In this document: one piece after another, positions 8,635 through 18,397 of the stretch
How the letters are laid out: the number at the start of each line of letters is the position of its first letter
Numbering within the stretch: position 1 is the stretch's first letter
Assembly (NCBI GenBank): GCA_963709875.1
Contig: CAVPYB010000014.1
Location: 434,001-498,000 of the forward strand
Direction of reading: 5' to 3'
DNA from: JAQBDA01 sp963709875
GTDB taxonomy: Bacteria > Chloroflexota > Anaerolineae > Anaerolineales > UBA4823
DNA length: 64,000 nucleotides
The notes under the pieces: generated by a model
The model's input: the letters and a program-made list of their open reading frames with translations, nothing else
The model's database searches: none
Told to the model about the DNA's origin: nothing
Program-made: the position numbers and the translations under genes

Positions 8635-9279
8635 ATGTTAGACGATATGAAAACCATCCGGGTGATGCTGGTCGACGATCACACGGTGGTGCGCAGCGGG
8701 CTGAGTGCCATTTTGCTGGCATACGATGACTTAGAGCTGGTGGGAGAAGCAAGCGATGGTGGAGAGGCAGTGCGCCTCTGCGCGCAGGTGCAGCCGGATG
8801 TGATCCTGATGGATCTGGTGATGCCGGGTATGGATGGCACGGAAGCGACACGGGAGATCAAGAAAGAGTTCCCATCCATCCAGGTTATCGCCCTGACCAG
8901 TTTTAAAGAACAAGCTATGGTACAGGGTGTGCTGCAAGCCGGAGCGATCGGCTACTTGTTGAAGAATGTATCCGCGGAGGAGCTGGCGAACGCCATCCGC
9001 TCCGCAAATGTTGGCAGCCCAACCCTGGCTGCGGAGGCTGCCCAGGTGCTGATCCAGGCCAGCCGGAGACCTGCCGAACCGCTCGTTGAGCTGACCGAGC
9101 GCGAGCGGGAGGTGCTGGCTTTGCTGGTGGAAGGCTTGAATAACAACCAGATCGCGGAGCGTCTGGTCATCACCTTATCCACAGTCAAATTCCACGTCAG
9201 CAGCATCTTATCTAAGTTGGGTGTCTCCAGCCGTACTGAAGCGGTTGCCCTGGCTTTAAAGAATAATCTGGTCAAGTGA
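8635..9279 (+). CDS. NarL/FixJ-type response regulator
   Basis: 214 residues: a receiver domain (acidic pair Asp14/Asp15, phospho-acceptor Asp60 in LMDLVMPGMDG, conserved Lys in LLKNV) followed by a LuxR-type helix-turn-helix (about 150-212, LTEREREVLALLVEGLNNNQIAERL). It should bind DNA after phosphorylation. GGAGG sits upstream of the ATG at 8635; a second ATG at 8647 is possible. The HisKA_3 kinase at 11265 is the likely partner. A TATAAT at 8561-8566 is a possible promoter element. Confidence 0.9.
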   Translation: MLDDMKTIRVMLVDDHTVVRSGLSAILLAYDDLELVGEASDGGEAVRLCAQVQPDVILMDLVMPGMDGTEATREIKKEFPSIQVIALTSFKEQAMVQGVLQAGAIGYLLKNVSAEELANAIRSANVGSPTLAAEAAQVLIQASRRPAEPLVELTEREREVLALLVEGLNNNQIAERLVITLSTVKFHVSSILSKLGVSSRTEAVALALKNNLVK

Positions 9280-9370
9280 CCAGGTCGAATACCATTCTTA
9301 GGTAGAGGGCAAAACCTCTTCCGGCGCTGGGTGCGGATCGCAGGGCTTGGGCTTATACTCTGTGATTAAG

Positions 9371-9757
9371 ATGCACGTCTTAATCGCAGATGACCAAAGA
9401 GACGTACGCTCGGCGCTGCGCCTGCTGCTGGAACAACAGGCAGCAGACTGTACGATTGCCGAAGCAGCGGATCGAGAGAGCTTGCTGGCGGGGGCCGGTT
9501 GCATCTCACCAGATATTATTATTCTCGATGCAGAATTGAAAGGAATTCTGCAGAAGAACGACCCACAGAGTGCACGCTCATTCGGGAATGCGATCGCTGA
9601 ACTGCGCGCACTGTGCCCGGATGTGATAGTCGTTGCCCTGACCAGCCGTCCTGACCTGCATAAGAATATGGAGAAATCCCGCGCGGATGTCCTGATCAGC
9701 AAAGCAGATCCACCGGAAGCGCTGCTGGATGTAATCCAAAAGCTTTGCTGCGCATAA
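9371..9757 (+). CDS. Single-domain response regulator (receiver only)
   Basis: 128 residues from the ATG at 9371; an upstream in-frame TTG at 9347 is less likely. The receiver fold is recognisable: Asp7/Asp8, a phospho-acceptor at Asp53 (ILDAELKG), Thr in ALTS and Lys in ISKADPP. There is no output domain, so it may act as a phosphate shuttle or sink or through protein contact. It lies between a full response regulator and a solute-binding-protein/kinase pair, which suggests one signalling unit. Confidence 0.75.
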   Translation: MHVLIADDQRDVRSALRLLLEQQAADCTIAEAADRESLLAGAGCISPDIIILDAELKGILQKNDPQSARSFGNAIAELRALCPDVIVVALTSRPDLHKNMEKSRADVLISKADPPEALLDVIQKLCCA

Positions 9758-9898
9758 TCAAGCGGAGCACTAATATCCTCATAGTGCACCTATCGAAACC
9801 GAAGGACGTCGGGGTGTCGGGGTTTCTTTGGATTTAAGATTGCCCCTTTGTTTTTCTGCCAAGGCTCGTTATACTTCATATTGCCGGAGGTCACCCAA

Positions 9899-11261
9899 AT
9901 GAGTTTATTGATCCGCTCTGAGCCAGATGATAAGCGCCTCTCCCGGCGCGGCTTCCTGCGCATGGCAGGTGCTGCGGCAGCCGGGGCGGCTTTGCAGGCC
10001 TGCACGGGGATAGGAGCAGGTACGACACCCACTCCGCAACAGCCGCTGCAGCTGGTCTATCAGGATTGGAGCACCGAGTGGTTCCCGCCCATGGCACAGG
10101 ATATGCTTGGCAGGTTCCACCAGCAAAGCCCCGGTACTACGCGTATTCTATGTGCCCGATCCGGCAGATGTAGAAGAGAGCCTGATTGCAGACATGAAGG
10201 CCGGTACCGCCCCGGATGTGTTCGCGGCTTGCTGCTCGTTCTATCCGATCATGGCTCAGGAGAATCTGACGCTGGATTTGCGCCCCTACGTAGCCAGAGA
10301 CCTGGATGAAGAGACCATCCAGGACTGGGATCCGGCCCAATACAACTCTTTCTTCACCCAGGATGGTAGCCAGTATGGACTGCCGAAGTACCACGGTGCG
10401 CTGGCGCTTTACTACAACAAAGACCTGTTCGACCAGTATGGTGTGGGTTATCCAGATGGCAGTTGGACCTACGATGACTACCTTCAGGCGATGAGGGAGC
10501 TGACTCACGACCAGGATGGTGATGGCGAAATCGATTTGTGGGGCAGTATGCTGGATATCTCCTGGGAGCGCATCCAGGTGCACGTCAATGGATGGGGCGG
10601 TCATTTTATCGATCCTGAGAACCCTGCCATCAGCAAGATGTCGGAACCCGAGGCGCTGGCGGCATTGGAGTGGCTGCGCGAGCGGATGTGGGTCGACCGG
10701 GTGATGGCATCCTTCCTGGATGTAAACAACATGAATACTCGCCAGGCGTTTTTAGCTGAACGGGTCGCCATGGTCGAGGATGGCTCCTGGTCGTTAAAAG
10801 ACATCCTCAGCGAGGCAAAATTCAGGGTTGGGGTGGCGCCGTTCCCAACCGGTCCGGTCAGGAAAGCTACACTGGCGACGACCGACGGTTATGGGATATA
10901 CATCGGCACCCGGCACCCGGATGCTTCATGGGAGCTGCTGAAATACCTGATCGGCAAAGAATACGGTCTTGCGATGGCGCGTGCTAACTTCCTGCAGCCT
11001 GCGCGTGCATCTTTACTGGGGGATTGGGAGAACTTCATCCGTGCCCAGTTTCCACAGCAGACCGAAAATCTGGATATCTCAGCCTTTGCAGACGGGCATT
11101 TGAAAGGCTACTCTGTTACCGCAGAAATTTTCCCCAATATGGACGAAGCCAAACGCCTGGCATACGCTGCCTGGGACCAGATATTTACCCTGGGGCAGGC
11201 GCCGGTGGATATCATGGTGGATGTCAGCGACCAGATCCAGAATGCTCAGCAAGAAGGTTAA
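9899..11261 (+). CDS. Family 1 extracellular solute-binding lipoprotein, frameshifted
   Basis: An ATG at 9899, preceded by CCGGAGG, opens a Tat-like signal (SRRGFLRMAGAAAAGAALQAC) with a lipobox Cys. The first frame runs to about 10140 (…FHQQSPGT). Homology then continues one base over as RVFYVPDPADVEESL and runs to 11261, so one extra base near ACTACGCG explains the break. The joined product of about 454 residues is a typical ABC sugar-binding protein. No permease genes follow; the histidine kinase starts 3 bp later, so it may be a sensor accessory and not a transport component. Confidence 0.82.
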
Positions 11262-11264
11262 AAG

Positions 11265-13490
11265 TTGACCGATAAGCCCAGGGTCCGCCTGCGAAGTCTG
11301 GCGGTCAAGATCATCGTCTGGTCGTTCGTACCGACCATTATGATCTTATTAGGTGTGGCGATAGCAACATTTATCGCTTACCAACAGGTGACCGGGGATC
11401 TGGTGATCGAGAAGGATGCACAGGTTACCAGGCTGTCGGCCGGCCAGCTCGCCAGCGAATTGGGGAACTATACTCAGATCCTTACCGAGGTCGCACGCAC
11501 TTCCGGAATGCGTTCCGCTGATGCTGGATTTTTATCAGCCGCCCTGCAGGAATCCGCCAACCGGTTGGTATTGTTCGACGGCGGGACGTTGGTTTTAGAC
11601 CCACACGGCCGGGTGGTTGCTGCATTGCCAGGCAGGTTGGAGACCATTGGAAGGGATTGGTCTGACCGCGCCTATTTCCGCCAGCTTATACGCTCCCCGG
11701 GTCCGATTTATTCGGATATTTTGAAAGATGGCAAACAGAATGCGGAAGTGATCGCGACTGCAGTGCCGATCTTCGGCGACCAGGGTGAGCTGCTGGGGGT
11801 TCTGGTGGGGATGTTCCGCATCCGGGAATCTGCAGTAAGCGCATTCTACGGCGGCATCGTGAAACAGCGGCTGACCGGCAGCGGTCAGATGTACCTGGTG
11901 GATGGCTCAGGTAGGGTGATTTACCACCCTGATGCAGACCTTATTGGGGATGATTTTTCCTCACAGCCTGCTGTACAGCGGCTGCTTACCGGATTGTCGG
12001 GCGCCAGCCGTGCTCAAGATATTGGTGGCAGGCAGATCGTTGCCGGGTATGCGCCGGTACCGGGCACAACCTGGGGGCTGGTCACCGAAGAAGCCTGGTC
12101 GTCTCTGGTCAGCAGCAGCCAGGGTTACCGCCAATTCCTCATCATCATGATCGGATTGGGAATCGTCATCCCGGTGTTGATCGTTGCGATCGGAGTGCGG
12201 CGCATCACGCGCCCGATCAACGAGCTGATCGTAGCCGCGCAGGAGGTAGCCCAGGGGCAGTTCGACCAGACGATCCGTGCCAACACCGGTGATGAGATCG
12301 AAGAGCTCGCTGAGCAGTTCAACCTTATGGCCAGACAGCTGCGTGATTCCTACGGGAAGCTGGAGCAGCGCGTCGCTGAACGCACCTACGAGATCGAATC
12401 TCTCTACCGCGCCGATGAGGAGCTGTACCGCCATCTGGAGCTGGCCCAGGTGATGCAGGCGCTGGTCAACGTCTCCTTGGATGTGCTCCAGGCGGATAAG
12501 AGCGCGATCCTGGTTTGGGAGCAGGATTCAGGAAAACTTGTCGTACGTGCGTCCAATGGGTTCAGCCAGGAGACCATAGCGCAGATGATTTTCGAGCCGG
12601 GGGAGGGTATGGTTGGGAGAGTTGCCTTGAGCGGCGAGCCTGAGATCGTTGAAGATGCGCGCGATGACCCGCGCGTGGCTTTTCGCATTACCGACCCCGA
12701 AGGGATTCGCTCGTTCATGCACGTCCCGATCAAGATCGGGGAGCGGATATTCGGTGTATTCAATGTCAACTTTCGTGAGCCGCGTGGTTTCGGCGAGACG
12801 GAACAGCGCCTGCTGCTGGCTTTAGCTCAGCGCGCCTCGCTAGCGATTGAGAACGCCCAGCTCTACGAACAGGCCCAATATGTTGCCGCGGTTGAAGAGC
12901 GCCAGCGGTTGGCACGCGAGCTACACGATGCTGTGACCCAATCGCTCTTCTCTGCCAGTTTGATCGCCGAGGTGCTGACCCGCTTGTGGGATAAAAACCC
13001 GCAAGAGGGCAAGCGCCGGCTGGAAGAGCTGCGCCAGCTCACCCGCGGCGCCCTGGCAGAGATGCGCACGCTGCTGCTCGAGCTGAGACCGAGCGCGCTC
13101 ATCGAAGCCGAGGCCAGCGAGCTGTTCCGTCACCTGTGCGATGCTTTCACTGGCCGTGCGATGGTGGCTGTGAACTGCTCATTAGAAGGAGATTGCGACC
13201 TGCCATCGGAGATAAAAATTGCTTTCTACCGTATTGCCCAGGAAGCACTGAATAATGTCGCCAAGCACGCCCAGGCCACGCAGGTGCAGATGAGCCTGGT
13301 CTGCAATGAAGAGCAAGTGGAGATGGAGATCCGCGACGATGGGCGCGGATTCGACCAGGACAATGTGCCCTCAGATCACCTGGGGGTCAAGATCATGCAG
13401 GAACGCGCCGATGCAATCGGCGCTGATTTGGAGATCAGCAGCCTGTCCGGTGAAGGCACCCGGGTGTGGGTAAGCTGGCAGGCGAGATAA
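11265..13490 (+). CDS. Membrane sensor histidine kinase (dCache-HAMP-GAF-HisKA_3)
   Basis: 741 residues from a TTG start with AGAAGG upstream. Order: membrane helix (about 15-38), extracellular double-Cache-like sensor (40-275, with DRAYFRQLIRSPG), second helix (about 285-307), HAMP, GAF domain (about 390-540), HisKA_3 dimerisation helix with phospho-acceptor His554 in ARELHDAVTQSLF, and an HATPase domain (NNVAKHAQ, DDGRGFD). It autophosphorylates on a stimulus sensed outside the cell and passes phosphate to a NarL-type regulator, probably the one at 8635. Tight spacing to the binding-protein gene argues for one operon. Confidence 0.9.
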   Translation: MTDKPRVRLRSLAVKIIVWSFVPTIMILLGVAIATFIAYQQVTGDLVIEKDAQVTRLSAGQLASELGNYTQILTEVARTSGMRSADAGFLSAALQESANRLVLFDGGTLVLDPHGRVVAALPGRLETIGRDWSDRAYFRQLIRSPGPIYSDILKDGKQNAEVIATAVPIFGDQGELLGVLVGMFRIRESAVSAFYGGIVKQRLTGSGQMYLVDGSGRVIYHPDADLIGDDFSSQPAVQRLLTGLSGASRAQDIGGRQIVAGYAPVPGTTWGLVTEEAWSSLVSSSQGYRQFLIIMIGLGIVIPVLIVAIGVRRITRPINELIVAAQEVAQGQFDQTIRANTGDEIEELAEQFNLMARQLRDSYGKLEQRVAERTYEIESLYRADEELYRHLELAQVMQALVNVSLDVLQADKSAILVWEQDSGKLVVRASNGFSQETIAQMIFEPGEGMVGRVALSGEPEIVEDARDDPRVAFRITDPEGIRSFMHVPIKIGERIFGVFNVNFREPRGFGETEQRLLLALAQRASLAIENAQLYEQAQYVAAVEERQRLARELHDAVTQSLFSASLIAEVLTRLWDKNPQEGKRRLEELRQLTRGALAEMRTLLLELRPSALIEAEASELFRHLCDAFTGRAMVAVNCSLEGDCDLPSEIKIAFYRIAQEALNNVAKHAQATQVQMSLVCNEEQVEMEIRDDGRGFDQDNVPSDHLGVKIMQERADAIGADLEISSLSGEGTRVWVSWQAR

Positions 13491-14109
13491 ATGGGGCACA
13501 CGGAATTGGCATCCGATCCAGGAGAGACGCGAGGTGAACCAATCTCGCCGGAATCACTGAAAGCTGCTCTGGAGCTTTGGAGCCAGGCAGGCGAGAGGCA
13601 TTATATCCCCCTGAACGGCAACAGCATGCGGCCGCTCTTGTGGGATGGCGATCAGGTGCTGGTTTCGCACAACCTGAATGCGGTACAGCCCGGAGATATC
13701 GTTGTATTCCAGCGTTCCCATGAGCTGGTAGCTCACCGGGTCCTGGTATCGGCCGGTCGTTCAGAGGAACGCGTACTGCGTACCAAGGGGGACAGTTTTC
13801 TTTTCGATGACCCAGTCATTCCCGAAGATCAGATCTTCGGCCGGGTGCTGGCTGTCCGGCGAGCGGACCGGCAGATGAGAACTCGATACGCAAGCCTGGC
13901 GTATCTCCAGCGGACTGGTAGCCGGGGTGATGCGTTTACAGGCCTGGCTGTACGGCAAAGCAAATCTCGACCGCAGCCGTGAGCCAGCCGGGATATACCT
14001 CTACCTCAGTCGTGGAGTGCTCTGGCTGGGTGGTATGCTGATAAAACTCAGCCAGTTCTTTTTCGGGCGCTGGCAGCGCGCTGCGGGCAGTGGGGAGAAG
14101 AGCCTATGA
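13491..14109 (+). CDS. S24/S26-like signal peptidase family protein, frameshifted
   Basis: The ATG follows the kinase stop codon directly. The first part has the S26 serine box NSMRPLLWDGD and the GDIVVFQR and VAHRVL blocks of LexA/signal-peptidase-like proteins. After QMR near 13880 homology moves one base over to LDTQAWRISSGLVAGVMRLQ and continues to a TGA at 14109, which overlaps the ATG of the next gene (ATGA). One extra A in GAGAACTC would explain this. The uncorrected frame ends at 13982. The catalytic lysine position holds the HR form (AHRV), so peptidase activity is unsure. Confidence 0.65.
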
Positions 14110-15122
14110 AACCCGAAGACAGGCTGCTGTTCGCCTGCACCCGGCAGGATTTTCAAGAGCAATATCAGCAAGCGGTCCTGGACATCAGTCGTCAACATAC
14201 GCTGTCCTGGGAGCTGGTCTTCTCTAAAGCGGAACGCCATGGGGTGGCGACCCTGGTGTACGTCAACCTTTGCCAGCGCAGTGAGCTTGCCTTCGATATC
14301 CCCGAGCAGCTCGTCAAGCGCTACCAGATGTACACGATGCAGAATACAGTACAGAAGGAGCAGCGCGCTCAGAAGCTGGCGGAGATCATAGAATACCTAA
14401 ACGAGCGCGATATTGAAGCCATGTTGATCAAGGGCGGCGTGTTGGATATCCTGGTCTACGAGCATCCTGCCTTCAGCACGCTCAGCGATATCGACCTGGT
14501 GCTGCACCGCCGGCGGGAGGAGCTGTCCGGTCCGGAGATCGACCGGCTCATGGACGAGCTGCACGGCAGCGGTATCGAATACGATTTCTACCAGCACCAC
14601 GACATGACCATTAATGGCGCGCTGCCGGTTGATTTTGACCGCATCTGGCGGGACGCTGCCAGGATCGAATACCGTGGCCAACCGGTCTGGGTGATGAGCG
14701 CCGAAGATACGCTCATCTCCTTGTGCATCAACAGCTGCCGTAAGCGCTATTTCCGGCTGAAGTCGCTGCTGGATATCAGCGAGACAATCCGGGTTATGGA
14801 CAAGCTGCGCTGGGATGTGATCGCAGAGAAGGCAAGGATGTATGATTGCAGCAGTATCGTTTATACTGCTTTGCTGGTTGCGGACCGCACTTTGGGGTGT
14901 GACCTGCCGGTAGGTGTCCTCGATCAATTGCGCGTCAGCGCGCTGCGTTCAGTGCTGATCAACAGCCTGGTCAGCTATGCGCTACGGTACAGCTCCCTGC
15001 CTCTGGACCCGATATCTGGCACCAGTGTGGCGGGCAAGCAGCTGCATGCTTCGCTGGTTTTGCCGTATGCCACCTACCGTCTTTACCAGATCCGCCATAA
15101 AGTGTTTGAAGAGATTCTCTAA
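14106..15122 (+). CDS. Uncharacterised nucleotidyltransferase (NTP_transf_5 type)
   Basis: 338 residues, start overlapping the preceding stop by 4 bp, which implies translational coupling. It carries the NTP_transf_5 pattern: LIKGGVL near 110, then SDIDLVL (about 127-133) with the paired metal-binding aspartates, and a later PVDFDRIW segment. Related genes often accompany S24/S26-like proteins in bacterial cell-surface loci. Substrate and role are unknown. Confidence 0.75.
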   Translation: MKPEDRLLFACTRQDFQEQYQQAVLDISRQHTLSWELVFSKAERHGVATLVYVNLCQRSELAFDIPEQLVKRYQMYTMQNTVQKEQRAQKLAEIIEYLNERDIEAMLIKGGVLDILVYEHPAFSTLSDIDLVLHRRREELSGPEIDRLMDELHGSGIEYDFYQHHDMTINGALPVDFDRIWRDAARIEYRGQPVWVMSAEDTLISLCINSCRKRYFRLKSLLDISETIRVMDKLRWDVIAEKARMYDCSSIVYTALLVADRTLGCDLPVGVLDQLRVSALRSVLINSLVSYALRYSSLPLDPISGTSVAGKQLHASLVLPYATYRLYQIRHKVFEEIL

Positions 15123-15125
15123 CAG

Positions 15126-15162
15126 AACAAAATCGGAGGCGTCACGCTCGGCAACGCCTCCG
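15126..15162 (-). terminator. Terminator of the NEW3/TolB-repeat gene
   Basis: CGGAGGCGT (15134-15142) and ACGCCTCCG (15154-15162) form a 9-bp stem. On the minus strand it is followed by ATTTTGTT, a T-rich tract 40 bp beyond the stop codon at 15204. It could also stop plus-strand transcripts from 15122 only weakly, as no T run follows on that side. Confidence 0.65.
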
Positions 15163-15203
15163 AGCACCCCAAATTTCACCTTCAAGTGCCTAACTCCTAT
15201 AGC

Positions 15204-17876
15204 TCAGCGCCAGGCGGGGAGCATGTCCGTCGCCGGGCTGCGGGTGAAGTTGCTGGCATCCGCGCCATTGGCGCGCATCACATAGATTTCGAAATTGATC
15301 TCCCGGTCGGTAGAGAAGGCGATCCAGCTTTTGTCCGGAGACCATGCCGGGGTCACGTCCTGCGCCGGGTCGTTGGTTATCTTCTGCGTGCCGGTGCCAT
15401 CCAGGTTGACTGTGAAAATATCGAAATTACCGTCACGGTTTGAGCTGAAGACGACCTTGCCGTCTGAATTGCCCTTCGGTGTATCGTCCTGGTTCGGGTT
15501 GAGGCTGATATTGACCTGCTCCAGCCCGTTGGGTCGCATGGAATAGACCTCCTGATTGCCATCCCGGTCGCTGGCAAAGACGATCCAGTCATCCGAAGAT
15601 ACCAGTCGCTTGACAGTGAACCAGTGCGATTGGATATCGTTGGCCGGGTTGTTGCTCAGGTTGTGGGCATTGCTGCCGTCCTGGTTGACCACATAGATCT
15701 CCTGGTTACCATCCCGGTTGGTTGTGAACGAGATCGACTGCCCATCCGGCGACCAGGACGGATACTGGTCATCTGCCGGGTTGCCGGTCAGGTTAAATAC
15801 GTTGCTGCCATCCGCATTCATCAGGTAAATTTCATTATTTCCGTCCCGGTTGGAGGTAAAAGCGATCCGGGTGCCATCCGGAGACCAGGCTGGCTGCGTA
15901 TCCGTCGCCGGATTGTTTGTCAGGCGGAAGGTTACCCCGCTGGTGGCATTGGTGGCGTAAATCTCCGGGTTCCCATCGAGATTGGATTCATACAGGATGA
16001 CTCCTGCCAGTGGAGCCGTGGTCGGAACGGTGGGTGGTGTGTCGGTCGGTACGGGTTGGGTGGGTGGGGCTTGCGTTGGGGGTGCGATTGTCGGTGCTGC
16101 GGTAGGCAGGGATGCCCCGGCAGTCGCCGTCAGGGAGGGGTTGTTGGGGTCGCAGGGGTTCAAGTCGAGCCCATCGATAATGCCATCACCGTCGCTATCC
16201 GGGTTAAGGAAGTTCGGGCAGTTGGGTAACTCCTGACCGTCAGTCAGGCGGTCGTTATCTGAATCGGGGTTCAGCGGGTTGGTGCCGAAGCTGACCTCAT
16301 CGCCGTCGATAAGCTGGTCGGCATCTGTATCGGGGTTCAGCGGGTTGGTTCCGCGCTGGATCTCTTCTCCATCGATCAGGCGATCGTTTTCCGTATCCGG
16401 ATTTTTTGGATCGGTGCCAAGCCGTACTTCTTCGCCATCGACGAGTTTATCGCCGTCTGTATCCGGGTTCTTCGGGTCAGTACCCCGGCGCAGGACTTCT
16501 TCCCCATCTTGCAGGGCGTCGGCATCTGTATCAGGGTTTCTGGGGTCGGTTGTCTGGCGCAAGACCTCTTCGCCATCTCCGAGTTCGTCGGCGTCGGTAT
16601 CCGGGTTGTTCGGGTCTGTGCCGAGCTCCTGCTCGCGCTGGTTGGTCAGCCCGTCACCGTCGTCATCTCGCTGCCCGATCTCCGCGGCGGCAGTCTGGTT
16701 GAATGCGGCTGTCTGGGTGGCGCTGACAATGTCACCCACGCCGGCTATGGCGGTCTGGGTGGCGGTTGTGTTCTGACCATCGCGATACCAGAAAAAGCTG
16801 AATGCGCATAATACGAGCAGGCAGACGACAACTACTACCGGCAGCACCCAGATCGGGATCAGCCCGCGGCTGGAAAGCTCACCATTTACGGTCTGGATCT
16901 CTTTCTCCGCCGATGTAATGTGCGCCGAGAACAGGTAGGATGTCTGGCTGCTGAATAACGGCCTGCGGCGGGGGGCAGCAGAGAAATCGACCGCACCGGC
17001 TTCACCCGGCGGTACCCGCACAGGATTCTCGCTCTCGGCTGTAAACTCCAATTCATCCTTATCACTGGCCCAAGAGATGGTGTATGCCTGCTGGATATTG
17101 CTTTGGTTGTACACAACGATGCGCGCCGCTTCAGTGTCCGGGAATTGCTGGGGGTCCAGCTCGCAACTGAACTGAGTATATGCGGCGATGGTCAGGGTGC
17201 AATCGATCTCCGTCGCCTGGTCGGGATAGTCCTGGCTGAAGATCTGCATCTTGAAGGAGTTCCGGCCAGCACGACTCTCCGGCGAGCGGGGCGGGTTGAT
17301 ATTGAGGGTAATCCCTTTCTGCTCACCCGGATCTAACTGCGTAATGGGTGAGGACGTGGATACCCAGCCAGAAGGGATGCCCTTGACCGCCAGCCTGAAA
17401 TTATCTGCTTCTAACCCCTGATTGCGCAAGACGATCGGGATCGTCACGCTGCCTCCGGGCGTTACGGTGAACTGGTTCGAGTGCATCATCACGCCCAGCC
17501 GTCCCATGATCTCGTAAACAGCCACCTTCAGAGTTACTTCAACCTCGTCCATCTGGCTGCGGTCCTGTTGGCTGACCGCCCTGATTTTCATCGGGTACCA
17601 GCCTGCGCTCTTCTGCGATGGCGGTGGCGCGTTGATCACCAGGGAGACGGATAGCCGCTCGCCAGGCATCAGCTTGATCACCGGGTTTTGGATGGAAACC
17701 CATGAAGTAGGGATACCGAGTACAGATATTTCGAAGTAATCCTCCGTAGCTCCCCTGTTCTGGGCAAACACAGCGATTGTCGTACTGCTGCCGGGGATAA
17801 CCGGGAATTCCGATGCGTCCACCTGAAGGCTGACGCCTATACTACTGTGTTTTGATTGTTCATCCATACTGTCCAA
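15204..17876 (-). CDS. Membrane protein with NEW3-like, TSP3 and TolB-type repeats
   Basis: 890 residues. Residues 10-340 hold two to three Ig-like NEW3/CARDB-type domains with no signal peptide in front. One membrane helix lies at about 345-370 (IWVLPVVVVVCLLVLCAFSF). After it come at least six calcium-binding thrombospondin-type-3 repeats (pattern GTDPxNPDTDxDxLxDGEE, about 400-560), a Pro/Thr stalk, and six TolB/WD40-like repeats (AWSPDGTRIAFTSNRDGNNE pattern, about 625-890). This looks like a sensor or scaffold spanning the membrane with a calcium-stabilised stalk and a propeller. No catalytic residues are seen. It is transcribed alone. Confidence 0.8.
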   Translation of the reverse strand: MDSMDEQSKHSSIGVSLQVDASEFPVIPGSSTTIAVFAQNRGATEDYFEISVLGIPTSWVSIQNPVIKLMPGERLSVSLVINAPPPSQKSAGWYPMKIRAVSQQDRSQMDEVEVTLKVAVYEIMGRLGVMMHSNQFTVTPGGSVTIPIVLRNQGLEADNFRLAVKGIPSGWVSTSSPITQLDPGEQKGITLNINPPRSPESRAGRNSFKMQIFSQDYPDQATEIDCTLTIAAYTQFSCELDPQQFPDTEAARIVVYNQSNIQQAYTISWASDKDELEFTAESENPVRVPPGEAGAVDFSAAPRRRPLFSSQTSYLFSAHITSAEKEIQTVNGELSSRGLIPIWVLPVVVVVCLLVLCAFSFFWYRDGQNTTATQTAIAGVGDIVSATQTAAFNQTAAAEIGQRDDDGDGLTNQREQELGTDPNNPDTDADELGDGEEVLRQTTDPRNPDTDADALQDGEEVLRRGTDPKNPDTDGDKLVDGEEVRLGTDPKNPDTENDRLIDGEEIQRGTNPLNPDTDADQLIDGDEVSFGTNPLNPDSDNDRLTDGQELPNCPNFLNPDSDGDGIIDGLDLNPCDPNNPSLTATAGASLPTAAPTIAPPTQAPPTQPVPTDTPPTVPTTAPLAGVILYESNLDGNPEIYATNATSGVTFRLTNNPATDTQPAWSPDGTRIAFTSNRDGNNEIYLMNADGSNVFNLTGNPADDQYPSWSPDGQSISFTTNRDGNQEIYVVNQDGSNAHNLSNNPANDIQSHWFTVKRLVSSDDWIVFASDRDGNQEVYSMRPNGLEQVNISLNPNQDDTPKGNSDGKVVFSSNRDGNFDIFTVNLDGTGTQKITNDPAQDVTPAWSPDKSWIAFSTDREINFEIYVMRANGADASNFTRSPATDMLPAWR

Positions 17877-18051
17877 TATCCTTCATGGTGTAAGTTTCCA
17901 AAATGCAATCCGCATGCCTGCTGCGTGGGGCGGATCATGGCAGCCCTATATCTAAGTCCGGTACTATTCTATCCTGTTTTCCTTAATATTGCACCCGTTT
18001 GGAAGTCGATGAGGACAGCCGGATCAGGTGTTCAAAGAATACCCGCCAAAA

Positions 18052-18132
18052 AGGAGAGCGGGCATCGTCCTTTAGGATGCCGCTCTCCTCAGAGAATAAA
18101 ACAAGATGGGTGTCTCCCCTCACACCCATCTT
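18052..18132. other. Two strong hairpins in the 17877-18397 intergenic region
   Basis: AGGAGAGCGG-GCATC (18052-18066) pairs with GATGCCGCTCTCCT (18076-18089), and AAGATGGGTGT (18103-18113) pairs exactly with ACACCCATCTT (18122-18132). On the minus strand the second is followed by a T-rich GTTTTATTC. They lie between divergent genes, so they may be attenuators or terminators in the leader of the gene starting at 17876. No open frame is seen in this gap. Confidence 0.5.
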
Positions 18133-18293
18133 AGCCAGTTGCATGATTTCCTATTTTGGTATATAACTAAAAACTACAGCCTATTTATACCAATTCCATG
18201 GCATAAAGTACATAGGCGCATTATCCTATTGCATAGGCATTTGTACTGATTCGGATGGTGGTATTGCCATAAAAGGTCTAGTAATGTATCCTA

Positions 18294-18375
18294 GGCAAAC
18301 CGCCGAGAATATCTTAACTACAAGGTTCAGCTCGAACAGCGGTTTGCATGCAAATGTCGAGCATTTGCCGGCAAC
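18294..18375 (+). repeat. Structured dispersed repeat, copy 1
   Basis: Two successive hairpins: GCAAACCGC (18295-18303) with GCGGTTTGC (18339-18347), and GCAAATG (18350-18356) with CATTTGC (18362-18368). The long first loop contains TAACTACAAG..TCAGCT.GAAC. About 80% identical to the copy at 31548-31627, with differences that keep pairing. It ends 10 bp before the ribosome-binding site of the response regulator at 18398. Confidence 0.7.
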
Positions 18376-18397
18376 CCAAACAGCTAAGGAAATTGTG

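Noticed and set aside
16200..16640. Tandem DNA repeat or CRISPR-like array
   Set aside because: The periodicity is the coding sequence of thrombospondin-type-3 protein repeats; no constant repeat with variable spacers. No CRISPR array was seen anywhere.
18284..18397. Upstream start of the response regulator at 18284
   Set aside because: It would translate the structured repeat; AAGGA and homology place the start at 18398.
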